Source: Halicephalobus mephisto (taxonomy: Eukaryota; Nematoda; Chromadorea; Rhabditida; Panagrolaimidae). From it: a stretch of 64,000 bases of DNA. The stretch covers positions 330,155-394,154 of the forward strand of contig SWDT01000099.1 of the NCBI GenBank assembly GCA_009193035.1, in the 5' to 3' direction. The notes under the pieces were generated by a model that saw only the letters and a list, made by a program, of their open reading frames with translations, was not told the DNA's origin and ran no database searches. Both the position numbers and the translations under genes were made by a program. Shown here piece after piece: positions 45,943 to 57,912 of this stretch; positions within the stretch are counted from its first letter, which is position 1, and each line of letters begins with the position of its first letter.

Positions 45943-46271
45943 TTATTAATAATATGGGTGTTTTTTTTGTGATATATATATTATGCCAGTGGATTATAAT
46001 AATTTATTTTTAAAATATGATTGTTGATATATGAGGTTTTTGAAACCTTTTAATATTTTTAAATTTTAGTTTTTTATAATTTTTTATATTTTTAAATTTT
46101 AGTTTTTTATAATTTTTAATATTTTTTAAATTTTAATTTTTATAATTTTTAATATTTTTAATATTTTTTATTTTGAAATTTTAGTTTTTTATAATTTTTA
46201 ATATTTTTGAAATTATTTTTTATATTTTTTTGATTTTTAAATTGTTTTAGCTGCCGATTTAGTTTCTTGAT

Positions 46272-46697
46272 ATGGCTTCTCAAACTGCCGGAATTCAGCA
46301 ATTGTTAGCTGCGGAAAAAAGAGCTGCAGAAAAGATCAATGAAGCTCGTAAGAAGAAGGCTCAACGTTTGCGTCAAGCTAAACAAGAAGCTCAAGCTGAA
46401 ATTGAGCAATATCGTCAAGTTTGTTTTATATATTTTTTAAAAATTTATATATGAAATTTTTAGGAACGTGAACGTGCATTCAAGGAATATGAGCAACAAT
46501 ATTTGGGAACTAAAGAAGACATTGAGAGTCAAATTCGTCGTGAAACTGAAAATACGTTGAGCGAAATGCAACGTAATGTTGCTGCTAACAAGCAACAAGT
46601 TATCATTCGTTTGTTGCAATTGGTTTGTGACATTCGTCCAGAACTTCATCACAATCTGATCCTCCAAAAGGATCTGGAAAAGAAGCAACATCACTGA
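46272..46697 (+). CDS. vha-10: V-type H+-ATPase subunit G
   Basis: Peripheral-stalk subunit of the V1 sector that couples ATP hydrolysis to proton pumping into lysosomes and other organelles. Two exons (46272-46418, 46464-46697) encode 126 residues, the standard length for subunit G. The N-terminal block [20 protein letters not shown] followed by [20 protein letters not shown] is the conserved coiled-coil region; [15 protein letters not shown] follows the 45-base intron. A TTGTTTTAG acceptor about 20 bases before the ATG supports trans-splicing. It lies between TRAPPC8 and ubl-5 with operon-like spacing. Confidence 0.97.
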
Positions 46698-46957
46698 AAA
46701 TTTGACAAAAATTGTGGCACTTCGCTTCAGGATAATTCCGGATTTTTAAAATCGTTTTTGAACAGATGATAGTATTACTACTTATTACGATATTTTTTAG
46801 AATTTTTTATATTGTAGTTATATTGTAAGTTGATTTATTTCTAGAGTTATTAGAAGAAACGAGAATGATGGATTTTAAAAATTTTAATGGTTTAGAGCCA
46901 TGGAATATTTTTTAATTTTTTAAAAGTTTGTTTTTATAATGTTTTCAGAATATTGTG

Positions 46958-47327
46958 ATGATTGAAATTACTGTAAATGATCGTTTGGGAAAAAAAGTTC
47001 GAGTTAAATGTAATCCTTCAGATACTATTGGTGATCTTAAGAAATTGATTGCGGCTCAAACTGGTACAAGGTTTGTTTTTTTTTAAGTAATTTTTGAACA
47101 TTTGACTGATTGGGATTTTAGAATTGTATGATGGATTGTATCTACAGTGTTTAATGAAGATGGTCAAATGTTCAAAAGGTTTTGTTTTTTGAAGTTGATA
47201 TATGAAATTGATTTTTAGGCCGGACAAAATTGTGCTGAAGAAATGGTACAACATTTACAAGGACAATATTACTCTGGCAGATTATGAAATTCATGATGGT
47301 TTTAATTTCGAACTGTACTATCAATGA
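46958..47327 (+). CDS. ubl-5: Ubiquitin-like protein 5 (Hub1 family)
   Basis: Two exons (46958-47070, 47219-47327) encode 73 residues. The sequence begins [20 protein letters not shown] and ends GFNFELYYQ, almost unchanged across eukaryotes. The chain ends in the YYQ typical of UBL5, without the di-glycine of ubiquitin, so it is not conjugated in the usual way. UBL5/Hub1 acts in pre-mRNA splicing, and in nematodes in the mitochondrial unfolded-protein response. A TTTTCAG acceptor lies 10 bases before the ATG. It starts 260 bp after the vha-10 stop. Confidence 0.97.
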
Positions 47328-48689
47328 ATGTTGTTTTTGACTGTAAAATAAGTAAATAAACGTTGTTGGTTTTGACTGTAATGTAAATGAATGAATGTTG
47401 TTGTTTTTCAGTACTAATTTTGACTATTATGGGTTTTTGAATGGGGGGAATGAATAACGTCGTTTGTTTGAATTGCTTTTGTTTCAGAAAAATATTTTTT
47501 TTTTTAAACATATTTGGCTCGAGAAAGAGGAGCAACGAGCGGCAACATCAAAAGAAATAAAACCCGAGCGAGTCATGCATCACAAAACGAGGACTGTTTT
47601 ATGACTATGTAAAAATTGATCAAAATTATTCAATATTATTTTTATTTTTTTTTTCACACTTTTTTGAAATTAAAGTTTTAAAAAAAATAAAAATTTTTTT
47701 TGTTAGAAAACCTGGTAGAGGTGAATTTGATTAATGGGAATGAATGGTCTTTGGATCAAAGGCGGTTCCGACAAAAGCGAAACCGATACTTGTCTTCATT
47801 TATCAGCTCTCAAAGTTTTTTTTGAGCTCGACGTGGGACGAAAGGATTATTCAAATGTTGTTTTTTGGATTTGTTTCGGTTTCAAAATAAAAAAATTAAA
47901 ATTCAACGATTTTGAAAAAATTTAAAAATAATTTTTTTAAATAATTTTTATATAAAATTTAAAAATAATTTTTTTTTAAATAAATTTTTATATAAAATTT
48001 AAAATTTTTTAAATGAAAATTTAAAAATAACTTTTTTAAATAAATTTTTTAAAAATAGAATTCTGAAATTTTCATGTTTTTTAAATGTTTTTGTTTAAAA
48101 ATAAAAAATTGGAAATTGTGCTTTCAAAAAAAATATTTAAAATGAATTTCCATTTTAGAACAAAAATTCTTAAAAAACTACTTTTTAAAATATTTTTTTA
48201 GTTTTTGTTTTAAGACGAAAATTTGAAAAATGTATTTTTTAAAATGCTTTTTTTTAATTTTAAAATGTTTTTTTTGATTTTTTAAGACAAAAATTTTTAA
48301 AACGTTTTTTTAAACGGAAATTTTAAAAAAACTGTATTTTTTAAAATGCTTTTTTTTTTAATTTTTTGTTTCAAGACGGAAATTTTTAAAAAACTGTATT
48401 TTTTAAAATAAAACTGTTTTTAATGAATTTTTTAAAAAGCTAAAAATTTTTAAAAATGGAATTTTTAAAGATAAATTTTTTAAAAGAAAATTTAAAAAAA
48501 TTGTACTTTTAAATTTTCTTAAAAAAATTTTGGAAATCTCATGTTTTTTAATTACTTTTTTGCTTTTTTAAAAATAACTGTAGAATGTGTTTTTTATTTT
48601 TATGACCACAATCCGTAAAAAGCATGACAATCGTCTTCTTCGGATGTCTCATTGATTGTACGATAGTTGCCCCCGGCGACATTTGCTCC
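47328..48689. other. AT-rich intergenic region
   Basis: Just after ubl-5 is a triple TGAATGTTGTTGTTTTTGACTG-like duplication (47318-47410). A GC-richer stretch at 47510-47590 and another at 47740-47850 have no supported gene. 47880-48560 is poly(A/T)-rich low complexity. Confidence 0.5.
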
Positions 48690-49355
48690 CCCTTTATTTC
48701 GCAATATTTATCTCATTTTACATTTATTTTTTTGTGATTAAATGAACTTAATATTTTAGTTAAGTAGGAAGGAATTAATTTAGAGAGAATTTCGAAATTA
48801 ATGGAGATCAAAAAGAGAAAAAATGGGGGGAATAAATGTCGTTGAGGAGCTCCAAGACATTCATCCCCTTTATTTCGCAATATTTATCCCATTTTATATT
48901 AATTTTTTATAATTAAATGAACTTAATATTTTAGTTAAGTAAGAAGAAATTAATTTAGAGAGAATTTCGAAATTAATGGAGATCAAAAAGAGAAAAAATG
49001 GGGGGAATAAATGTCGTTGAGGAGCTCCAAGACATTCATCCCCTTTATTTCGCAATATTTATCCCATTTTATATTAGTTTTTTATAATTAAATGAACTTA
49101 ATATTTTAGTTAAGTAGAAAGAAATTAATTTAGAGAGAATTTCGAAATTAATGGAGATCAAAAAGAGAAAAAATGGGGGGAATAAATGTCGTTGAGGAGC
49201 TCCAAGACATTCATCCCCCTTTATTTTGCAATATTTATCTCATTTTATATTTTTTTATAATTAAATGAACTTAATATTTTAGTTAAGTAGAAAGAAATTA
49301 ATTTAGAGAGAATTTCGAAATCAATGAAGATCAAAAAGGAGAAAAATAAGGGTCA
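48690..49355. repeat. Tandem repeat, unit about 174 bp
   Basis: Nearly four copies, with CATCCCCTTTATTTCGCAAT anchors near 48690, 48865, 49037 and 49213. Each unit also has AATTAAATGAACTTAATATT, GAGAGAATTTCGAAATTAAT and TGTCGTTGAGGAGCTCCAAG. Copies are over 90% alike by eye, so the array is young. Confidence 0.9.
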
Positions 49356-49790
49356 ACTATCGTATAGCCGCCTCATTTACTGTTTTTCACACCTTGTTTC
49401 ATTTCCTGATTCGCCCCATGGACTTCTTCCTGAAAAAAATCCATAAAAAATTTCTTGTAAACAAAATTTCGGACATCTTGATCTTGTTAACTTTGCAAAT
49501 GTAATCCTAAAATTGGAATTTTTCGACCAAATTCGGTGCATTAGTTTAAACAAGGATATTTTTGTTTCTTGGGGACTCATGTGGGTCAGTTTGAAGCAAA
49601 TGAGGTCCAAATGGAAAAAAGAAAAAGTGGACATCAAGACAAGGAAATGGGAGGGAAGAAAAACTAATAAATTTCAGCAGAGGAAAGCGAGGCCACCGCT
49701 GACTCGATCTGGTTGGAAATGGGAAACAGACCAGTCTTGTTTCCTCGGCTGTTGTCGACACAAAAAGGCCGTTTTGGTTGGCAGACCCGA
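49356..49790. other. Unassigned GC-richer segment upstream of Frizzled
   Basis: Higher-complexity sequence, open on both strands (plus 49513-49845; minus 49377-49637 and 49546-49803), but without splice logic or a recognisable domain. It may be regulatory DNA for the Frizzled gene. Confidence 0.35.
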
Positions 49791-50225
49791 GGTTCTTTCG
49801 CACCGTTCATTGGCTCGATCTATTTTGTACTTTTTAGTCAACTAAATTCTTAAATTCCTAAATTTCTAAAATATTTTTTAATTAAATAACTAACTCCTTA
49901 AATACAGTAATATATTGATTTTTTTTAAATTAGAAAACTCAAAATTTTTTCGCACCGTTCATTGGCTCGATCTATTTTGTACTTTTTAGTCAACTAAATT
50001 CCTAAATTCCTAAATTCTTAAATTCCTAAATTTCTAAAATATTTTTAATTAAGTAACAAACTTTTTAAATACAGTAATATATTGATTTTTTTTAAATTAG
50101 AAAACTTAAAATTCTTTCGCACCGTTCATTGGCTCGATCTATTTTGTACTTTTTAGTCAACTAAATTCCTAAATTTCGAAAATATCTTTAATTAAGTAAC
50201 AAACTCCTTAAATACCGTAATAAAT
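49790..50225. repeat. Tandem repeat, unit about 155-165 bp
   Basis: Three copies beginning TTCTTTCGCACCGTTCATTG (about 49793, 49946 and 50112), each with TTTTAGTCAACTAAATTCCT and TACAGTAATATATTGATTTT. Confidence 0.85.
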
Positions 50226-50818
50226 TGATTTTTATTGTTTTTGTTTTTGAAGTTTTTCTATTTTTTATGACGAAAGATCCAAAATTTTTTATTCTGTTCA
50301 TTTTTTCGATGTTTTTCAAATTTTTAAATGAATTTAATTTCTTTATTTTAAAAATATCTATTAATTGATCCGCTTTAAATTAATATTAATAGGTTAATTT
50401 TTATTGTTTTTGTTTTTGAAATTTTTTTATTTTTTATAATGGAAAATCAAAGACTTTCGGAATTTTCATAGGCTCAATTTTTGTTTTTTAAATTAATTCA
50501 ATTTTTAATTTGATCAAAGTTAACTTTTTTATTTACAATAAGGCGATTTTTATTTTTATTATTTTTTATTTTTTTTATTTTTTTTATTATTTTTTATCAT
50601 TTTTTATTATTTTTTATCTTTTATTATTTTTTATTATTTTTATTATTTTTTATTATTTCCATTTCCATTTCCATTTTCATTTTTATTATTATTTTTATTT
50701 TTAAAAATAAAGATTTTAAGAGAATTAATTTTTCTATTTCGTTATAATTTAATTATTTTTAATTTTACGTGAAATAAAAAAAATTAATTTGATTAAAATC
50801 GATATTTTAGCGACAACG
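50226..50818. other. AT-rich Frizzled upstream region
   Basis: Contains a TTTTTATTATTTTTTATTAT simple-sequence run at 50535-50700 and otherwise AT-rich DNA just before the Frizzled start. Confidence 0.6.
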
Positions 50819-53800
50819 ATGGGTTCATTTCTACCGTATGTATTAGTGTTATTTTTGTCTTGTTTTACTGCATTTGTGGACATGTCCATTTTCGACCAGG
50901 TCAGTTTCCCTCAAAAATCGATCAATGTATCTAAAACCAGATTCTGAAGCAGTTTGCCATTTTTCGGGGTCAGTGATTTATTGCAACCGTGGATCGCCCA
51001 AGTCGTAAAAGCTATTTTTCGCTCAATGCAAAAGGAAAAAAATGGCCATTGTCGTCATTTACTGTTTTATAATCATCCAAGTTGTCAAGAGTAGCAAAGA
51101 TTTACCTGATAATCATCCGACAATTTTGAACTTGCACGCTTCCCGGCGCAAGTTTTACTTTTTGACCACAGCACCAAAATGACGAATTAAGGATGCATAA
51201 AAGGACGTATTATCTGTAGTTACTTTTGTAAAATTTATGTAATTTTAGACATCGAAGAGCAGATGTCAGCCAATCGACATCCCCCTTTGTCAGGATTTGC
51301 CATACAATATGACAATCTTCCCGAATCCCATCTTTTCTCTCGACCGTGAAAGTGTAAGTCCCATGTCGTTAATTAGCTAAAATAAAATTTTGCAAAATTT
51401 AAAAAATTCCAAAATTTTACAAAAGATTCTGAAGAATTCTAAAATCGGAAATTTTCGAAATTATTCAAAATTTTTTTAAATTCTAGAAATTTCTAAATTT
51501 TTAAAATTTTTTTATTTTTTAAATTTTTTTTAAATTTTTTTAATTTTGTGGAAATTTATTGAATATTTTAGAATTATGTGGAATAATGTAAAAGTTTTTA
51601 AAGCTTAGTGGAAAATTTCGAGATTTTCAAGAATCTGACAGAAGTTTCTGGAATTTTCTAGAATATTGTAGAAATTTTTGAAATATTCGAAATTTTTGTA
51701 GAAAATTCGGGAGTTTCTCAAATCTTGATGAAATTTTTAGAAAAATTCAGAAATTTTGGAAAATTTTTGAAATTTTATAGAATTTTGGAAATTTTTTGAA
51801 ATCGGAAATTTTAGAAAATTCATGTCGAGAATATTTCGCAAAAATTGAATTTAAAATTTTATATTTCAGCTGCAATCGCAATCGGCCCATTTCAAGCCGT
51901 TGATCAAGACACAGTGTAATCCCCACATCAAGTTCTTCATCTGCTCGGCCTTCGCCCCTATGTGTCCGGACCAGTTGCCTCAGGCAGTGACTAGTTGCAG
52001 ATCTGTCTGTGAAGAAGTAAAACGAGATTGCATAGATATCCTCCATCAATTCGACGTTCAATGGCCGACTCCATTGAATTGTTCGAATTTTCCCGAAGGC
52101 CCGGATTTGTGCATGAAGCCCGAGGAACCGACGTTCAAGCCCCTTCCTGTGGATGTCCAAAACGATCCAACAAAGATCCAAATTTCTTCAAATCCTTATC
52201 CTTCATGTCCTGTCGACCTCATAGACCTCGATCCAACGAACAAAAACGAGTCTTGTGTCTTCAAGTGCAACAAAGACACCATGTTCCCTAAGGCGTCGAA
52301 GATATTCGTCCATAAATATTCCTTCCTGGCCGCCGCGGTCAGTATGGGAATAACCACGATTACAGTACTCTGTTTTTTGGTCGATATTTATCGTTTTCGA
52401 TTTCCCGAAAGGTCTGGATGATTTATTTTTTTCCTTTAATCCATCATTTTTCTAATTTTTCTATTTTTAGAATTTAAAATTTTTAAATGTTCAAAATTTA
52501 AAAATTTTTTCGATTTTTAAATTTTCTAATTTTAAAAAATTTTTTTCTAATTTTTTTGATTTTTAAAAATTTTTAAATTTTTTTTTCTAATTTTTTTAAT
52601 TTTAATTTTTTTAAATATTTTTTTTAAATTTTTTTGAATATTTTTAAAAATTTTTCGATTTTTTAAATTTTTAAATATTTTTTTCTATTTTTTTAAAATT
52701 TTTAAATTTTTCTAATTTCTTTAATTTTTAAAATTTTTGAATATTTTTAAAATTTTTCGATTTTTAAAATTTAAAAAAATTTCAGATCGATTTTTTATAT
52801 CGCGGTGTGCCAGCTCCTCTATGTTGTTCCTTACTTTGCCAGAGGGTTCCTTGACCATGAACAGATGAGTTGTGACAAATTCAGAGGCAGTGAAAGACAG
52901 ATTCTGGTTAATCACGGACTGGACAATTCTGTTTGTGTTGTTTCTACTTTCTTCACTCATTATTTTTCTTCTGCCGGATCTCTTTGGTGGTTGATGTTCA
53001 CTTTCACTTGGTAAGTTTGCTTTCAAAAAAATTTAAAATTCTATAAAATCATAGTAGGTAATTTTAAAATGTTCTAGAATTTCACAAAAATCTTTTAAAA
53101 TTCTTTTAGGAGCTTCTGAATTTTTTGAAATTCTTTTAAAAATTTCTGAAGTCTTCTAAAATTTCTTTAAAAGTTTTTGAAATCCTTCGAAATCCTTTTA
53201 TGAAGCTTCTAAAGTCCTCTAAAATCCTTTTAGGAGCTTCTGAATTTTTTGAAATTCTTTTAAAAGTTTCTGAAGTCTCCTGAAATGTTCTAGAATCTCA
53301 CAGAAGTTTTTTGAAATTCTTTTAGGAGCTTCTGAAGTCTTCTAAAATTCTCTTAAAAGTTTCTGAAATCCTCTAAAATCTTTTTAAAAGTTTCTAAATT
53401 CCTCTAAAATTCCTTTAAAAGTTTTTGAAATCCTTCGAAATCCTTTTAAAAGTTTCTGAAGTTCTCTAAAATCTTTTTAAAAGTTTCTAAATTCCTCTAA
53501 AATTCCTTTAAAAGTTTTTGAAATCCTTTTAAAAGTTTTTGAAATCCTTCGAAATCCTTTAAAAATTTTTGAAGTCCTCTAAAATTCCTTTAAAAGTTCC
53601 TAAAATTCTCTTAAAAGTTTTTGAAATCCTCTAAAATTCCTTTAATAGTTTCTGAAGTCTTCTGAAATGTTCTAGAATCTCACAGAAGTTTTTTGAAATC
53701 CGATGAAAAATTTTAAATTTATCTAAAATTATAAATTTTTAAAATTCAAAAAAACCTTGGAGGAATTTTATAAAAATATTTATTTTTAATTTCCATATAT

Positions 53801-55643
53801 AATTATTTTTAGGTATTTATCGGCTTCGAGAAAATGGGTTCAGGAAGAAATCGAAAAAAGAGCGACTTATCTTCATCTCGTTTCCTGGGGACTGCCGGCC
53901 TTGTCTATGATTTTTGTCCTGATTACTCAAAACGTAAATTTTATTTTTTAATTTAAAAAACCCATCTTCGGAAAGTAATTTCAGCGTTGATTATGATTCT
54001 TTCGACATCGAAGTAATTTTATAACTTTTAATTTTCGAAAGTAGACGGAAAATTTCGTTTTATATAATCCTTATCCAGAAATTTCTAGATCACAGCTCCA
54101 AAATATTGATTACGAAATCACCGCCATGGATATTTAAATTTTGAATTATTTTAGTTAAAAAGTTCTAGAAATTCTCCCTAAAAAAATTTCGTAAAGAAGT
54201 TCATATATGACTGATTACGAAATCACCGACACATGTAGGATGATTTAGTTTCTAGAAACTTTCTAGAAATCCCCTTTAAAAAAATCCCATATAGAAGTTC
54301 ATATATGATTGATTACGAAATCACCGACACATGTAGGATGATTTAATTTCTAGAAATTCTCCCTAAAAAAATTTCGTAAAGAAGTTCATATATGACTGAT
54401 TATGAAATTGTCTAAGATTACGAAATCACCACTGCATGTAGGATGATTTAGTTTCTAGAAATTCTCCCTAAAAAAATTTCGTAAAGAAGTTCATATATGA
54501 CTGATTACGAAATCACCACTGCATATAGGATGATTTAGTTTCTAAAAACTTTCTAGAAATCCCCTTTAAAAAAATCCCATATAGAAGTTCATATATGACT
54601 GATTACGAAATCACCGACACATATAGGATGATTTAATTTCTAGAAATTCTCCCTAAAAAATCCCATATAGAAGTTCATATATGACTGATTATGAAATTGT
54701 CTAAGATTACGAAATCACCACTGCATGTAGGATGATTTAGTTTCTAGAAATTCTCCCTAAAAAAATTTCGTAAATGAGTTCATATATGGCTGATTACGAA
54801 ATTTCATACAAGACCTAAATTTTAAATTGCTTTGATTTTTGAAGGTAAAAATCCCCTTCGACATGATCTTATAAGAAATTCTATATATGAATTTTGTAAT
54901 AATGTGCTTATTAATTTCAGATTAATGGAAATGAATTAACAGGAATCTGTGGAGTCGGATTCTTGGATCCTCAGATGCTGATTTTCGGATCCATCGGTCC
55001 TCAATCAATTATCATCATTTTCGGATTGATCTTCGCGGTTCTCGGATTCAGAAGTATGCAAAAAGACCGACAATGTTTCAAACGCAGAGGAACGGACACC
55101 TCCAAATTGGACAAATTTATCACAAAAATGAGTTTATTCACGTTAATGTACACCACACTAATGTGTGCCATTCTTTCCTGTGACTGGTATCATCTCCATG
55201 TACTTCAAAAATGGTATCCATCAACAATTAATTGTAAAATATTTAGTAAATCAAAAAAAGAAATATGTCATCGTCCATTACAACCAGAAATAATCATCTA
55301 TGTAATCAGAATTTTATCATCAATCATACTTGGTTCAACAACTTCAATTTGGATGTTTTCTAGTAAAACAATTAAATCATGGAAAAATTTAATTTTTTGT
55401 AATCATTGTCAATCTCCAAATACTGAAAAATTTCAAACAACTATTTTACAAAATACTTCACAACATAATTTCAACAGAAGTATACCCGAAATATCCAGAA
55501 TTCCTCAACTAACTCCTCCATCTCTTCCCCAAAACAACCCATACCTACCCCTGAACGTGATGACCACTTCCGCAAACAGTGCCGGAGTCAGTATCACTTA
55601 TGCAGGTAATCCAGAACAATGGAAAGCCAGCAAAATTGTATAA
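50819..55643 (+). CDS. Frizzled-family Wnt receptor
   Basis: Seven-helix receptor at the plasma membrane for Wnt ligands. Six exons (50819-50899, 51249-51353, 51870-52411, 52786-53010, 53813-53933, 54921-55643) encode 598 residues. A signal peptide (PYVLVLFLSCFTAF) is followed by a cysteine-rich domain with all ten cysteines, from CQPIDIPLCQDLPYNMT to SNFPEGPDLC. Seven membrane helices follow, beginning FLAAAVSMGITTITVLCFLV, with the GSLWW of helix 3 and a final helix ending in KTIKSW, the Dishevelled-binding KTxxxW motif. The C-terminal tail is long and Ser/Pro/Asn-rich and ends ASKIV. I cannot decide between the nematode paralogues (cfz-2, mig-1, mom-5, lin-17). Third-position AT content rises sharply after about 55,190. 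Confidence 0.95.
53060..53740. repeat. TCCTCTAAAATTCCTTTAAA repeats (Frizzled intron 4)
   Basis: A diverged tandem array of units of about 30 bp, CCTCTAAAATTCCTTTAAAA followed by GTTTTTGAAATCCTTCGAAA, fills most of this intron. Confidence 0.8.
54150..54830. repeat. Tandem repeat with CATATATGACTGATTACGAA (Frizzled intron 5)
   Basis: About seven units of 85-110 bp: GAAGTTCATATATGACTGAT, TACGAAATCACCGACACATG, TAGGATGATTTAGTTTCTAG and AAATTCTCCCTAAAAAAATT. Each contains one copy of the intronic CATATATGA motif. Confidence 0.9.
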
Positions 55644-55769
55644 ATTTTAATTTTTACGGGTTTATAATAAACAATAATTAACTATCCATATCCATCAATA
55701 ATATCTAATTTTGTATTCAATTCACGGCAAGCACCACACCTGTTGACACGTGTAAAACCGGAAAAAAGC

Positions 55770-57668
55770 CTATTCTACTCTAATTCGTCGTCGTTCTCTC
55801 GCCAGAGCCATGTCCCTAAATTTCTGCACATTTCCTTCTTCATTATCGTTACCGTTTTCAGTTTCATCTTCTTCAAAAGTTTCTGGCAATCTTTCATTAA
55901 TCAATAATTTCATATTTTCATCTTCTGGAGTCTTACAAGAGCAGATACTCGTAGTTCTAGTTAAATAATTGTAAAATGCTTCTTTTTGTTCCATTTTAAG
56001 TTTTTCCGAAACAAATGCTCTTTTCAAATTTCCATCCCATTCAAGATCAATTAAACCGCCTTTTTTCGCGATCATTTTCTTCACTCTTCTTGCAAATTCA
56101 ACTGCAGATTCTTCTTCACCTCTAGTAACTGGCGGTAAATACCATACATCGCATATTATTGCCCAAGAAGTCATCATATTCATCAAATAGAAAAAGTACC
56201 CTGTTGTGTGACTATTCCAGAAGGCATCTCCTAGACGATTATCGTATCTCATGGCAATTGGATAAATAGTACTGGCAACTTCAAAAGATCCCTTTTTAAA
56301 AAGCATTACCGAAGTATTATTGATGCATGTTCCTTCGGGAAAAATTATAATCGGCAGTTTCGTGGGATCGTTAACGTGTTCTTGAAGTCTAAAAAATTAA
56401 ATAAATAAAATTTAAAAACCTAATTAACTCACGCTTTAGTTACAGAAGCTCTGTCTTTGGCTTCAGACCTCTCGAACCAAATATGGTGTTCAGCTCTGCT
56501 CAAAGTCTTCTGTAAAAGACCCAAAAATCCACCTTGTTTCTGGCCGATCATGGCATAAACATTATCACAACTCAAAATCATCACGTCGATTGGAGAAGTA
56601 TGGTTCGCCACACAGATTCCACCTCCTTGAGCTTTGTTTTCCTTGTCATGATATCGAATAATTGATGAAAATGCTCTGCTAAAGATTCTGAAACACATTA
56701 ACATGGCAGTACTGTTGAGTTTCTTCCTCCATCTGAAATTCAGAAATTGAAATTATAAAAATTTAGAGATTAAGGACTTACTCGTGATTTGGGACTAATC
56801 CAATGATCGCAGTGGAGGTCAACATCAGAAATATGGCAATTATGAAAAGCATCACTCGGACAGGAAACAGCAAGAAGTATCTGATGATGATCCCGAGGAC
56901 CCAGACGACGGTGAGCTTCCAGTTGATATAAACATAGACGTCCATGTTTCTGGACAAAAAGTTCCAAGAGGCCAATTCGGCTGCCTTGAATCTGTTCGTC
57001 ACTCTGTCCTCAATTATGGATTCAACTCCGGCCGTGACAAATTCGATCATATCGTCGACGAGGACTCTGACGGTGCTTTGTTTCTGACTTCTTTCTTGGA
57101 ATTCTTCTCCATCGAGGGAACTTTCAGATGGTCTTGAAGTTAGTTTGTTTTCAATGACATCTGACCATTGTCTCGCGATTAATGCTGAAAATTAAAAATA
57201 TTATGAAAAATTTTTAAAAATTTATGAAAAATTAAAGAAAATTCACGTTGATCTCCGCTGATTTTTCTTCGTTTTTTGGGCAACAATGGCGGGTCCTCCA
57301 TGGGGGGCTCGGGATAGAGACCTTCGTCCTCGTCATCTTCGTCATCGTGTTCTTCGTTTTCATCAACGGTCTGAGCAGCTGCCCACTGAAAAAATTTCCA
57401 AAGTTACCTAAAATCTCCGAAAAACTTCAAAGTAACCTAAAAATTCACAAAAAAAATCGAATTTAATAAGAAATTTATTTTTTTTAAGAATTTCATATAT
57501 CAATTATGGATTTTTGGGAAATAAAAAACAAACCTCAAAGACAGCAATCAAAAAATCTGCACATTTTTCTCGAATTCCGGTCGATCGTCCAGTGACAGAA
57601 AGAAAAATGACAAAACTCACAAGACCAGATAAAAAGTACAATATAAAATACATTAATTGATTAAACAT
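55770..57668 (-). CDS. Glycerol-3-phosphate acyltransferase, GPAT3/4 (AGPAT6/9) type
   Basis: ER enzyme that makes lysophosphatidic acid from glycerol-3-phosphate and acyl-CoA, the first step of glycerolipid synthesis. Five exons (57534-57668, 57247-57385, 56782-57184, 56433-56732, 55770-56388) encode 531 residues. An N-terminal membrane helix is followed by an acidic linker (EEHDDEDDEDEG), further membrane segments (WKLTVVWVLGIIIRYFLLF), the catalytic block I NHTSPID, and block III FPEGTCINNTSVMLFKKGSF. The FKKGSFE run is characteristic of GPAT3/4 rather than of AGPAT1/2. The C terminus is charged. It corresponds to the C. elegans acl-4/acl-5 group; I do not choose between them. It is divergent from EI24 with 244 bp between starts and convergent with Frizzled (126 bp). 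Confidence 0.92.
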
Positions 57669-57912
57669 GTTATTTTTGTGATGTTAGTATCATTACACAA
57701 AAAACCAGCCGCAAATCGTCTAAACGGGTAAGCTACAAATTTCGGAGCAATTGGCGATGTGACCTGAGCACGCGCTCGGGGCGAGTCAGGACATTTATTT
57801 CTTTTGACAATTTGGTCCTTGTGTTTGGAATTTTTCAGAATTGATTAGGAAATCAGGTGAGATAATTTTCCATATATGGATAAATTCCACAGTAATTTTT
57901 TTACAGATAATT
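57669..57912. promoter_or_regulatory. Divergent promoter between acyltransferase and epg-4
   Basis: 244 bp with a GC-rich core at about 57760-57790 (CACGCGCTCGGGGCGAGTCA). A TTTTTTACAG acceptor at 57897-57906, just before the EI24 ATG, fits trans-splicing. Confidence 0.5.

Noticed and set aside
49513..49845. A 110-codon plus-strand frame upstream of Frizzled
   Set aside because: Open on the opposite strand too, no domain, and it runs into a tandem repeat.
50510..50704. Phe/Tyr-rich plus-strand frame
   Set aside because: Translation of a TTTTTATTATT simple-sequence run.
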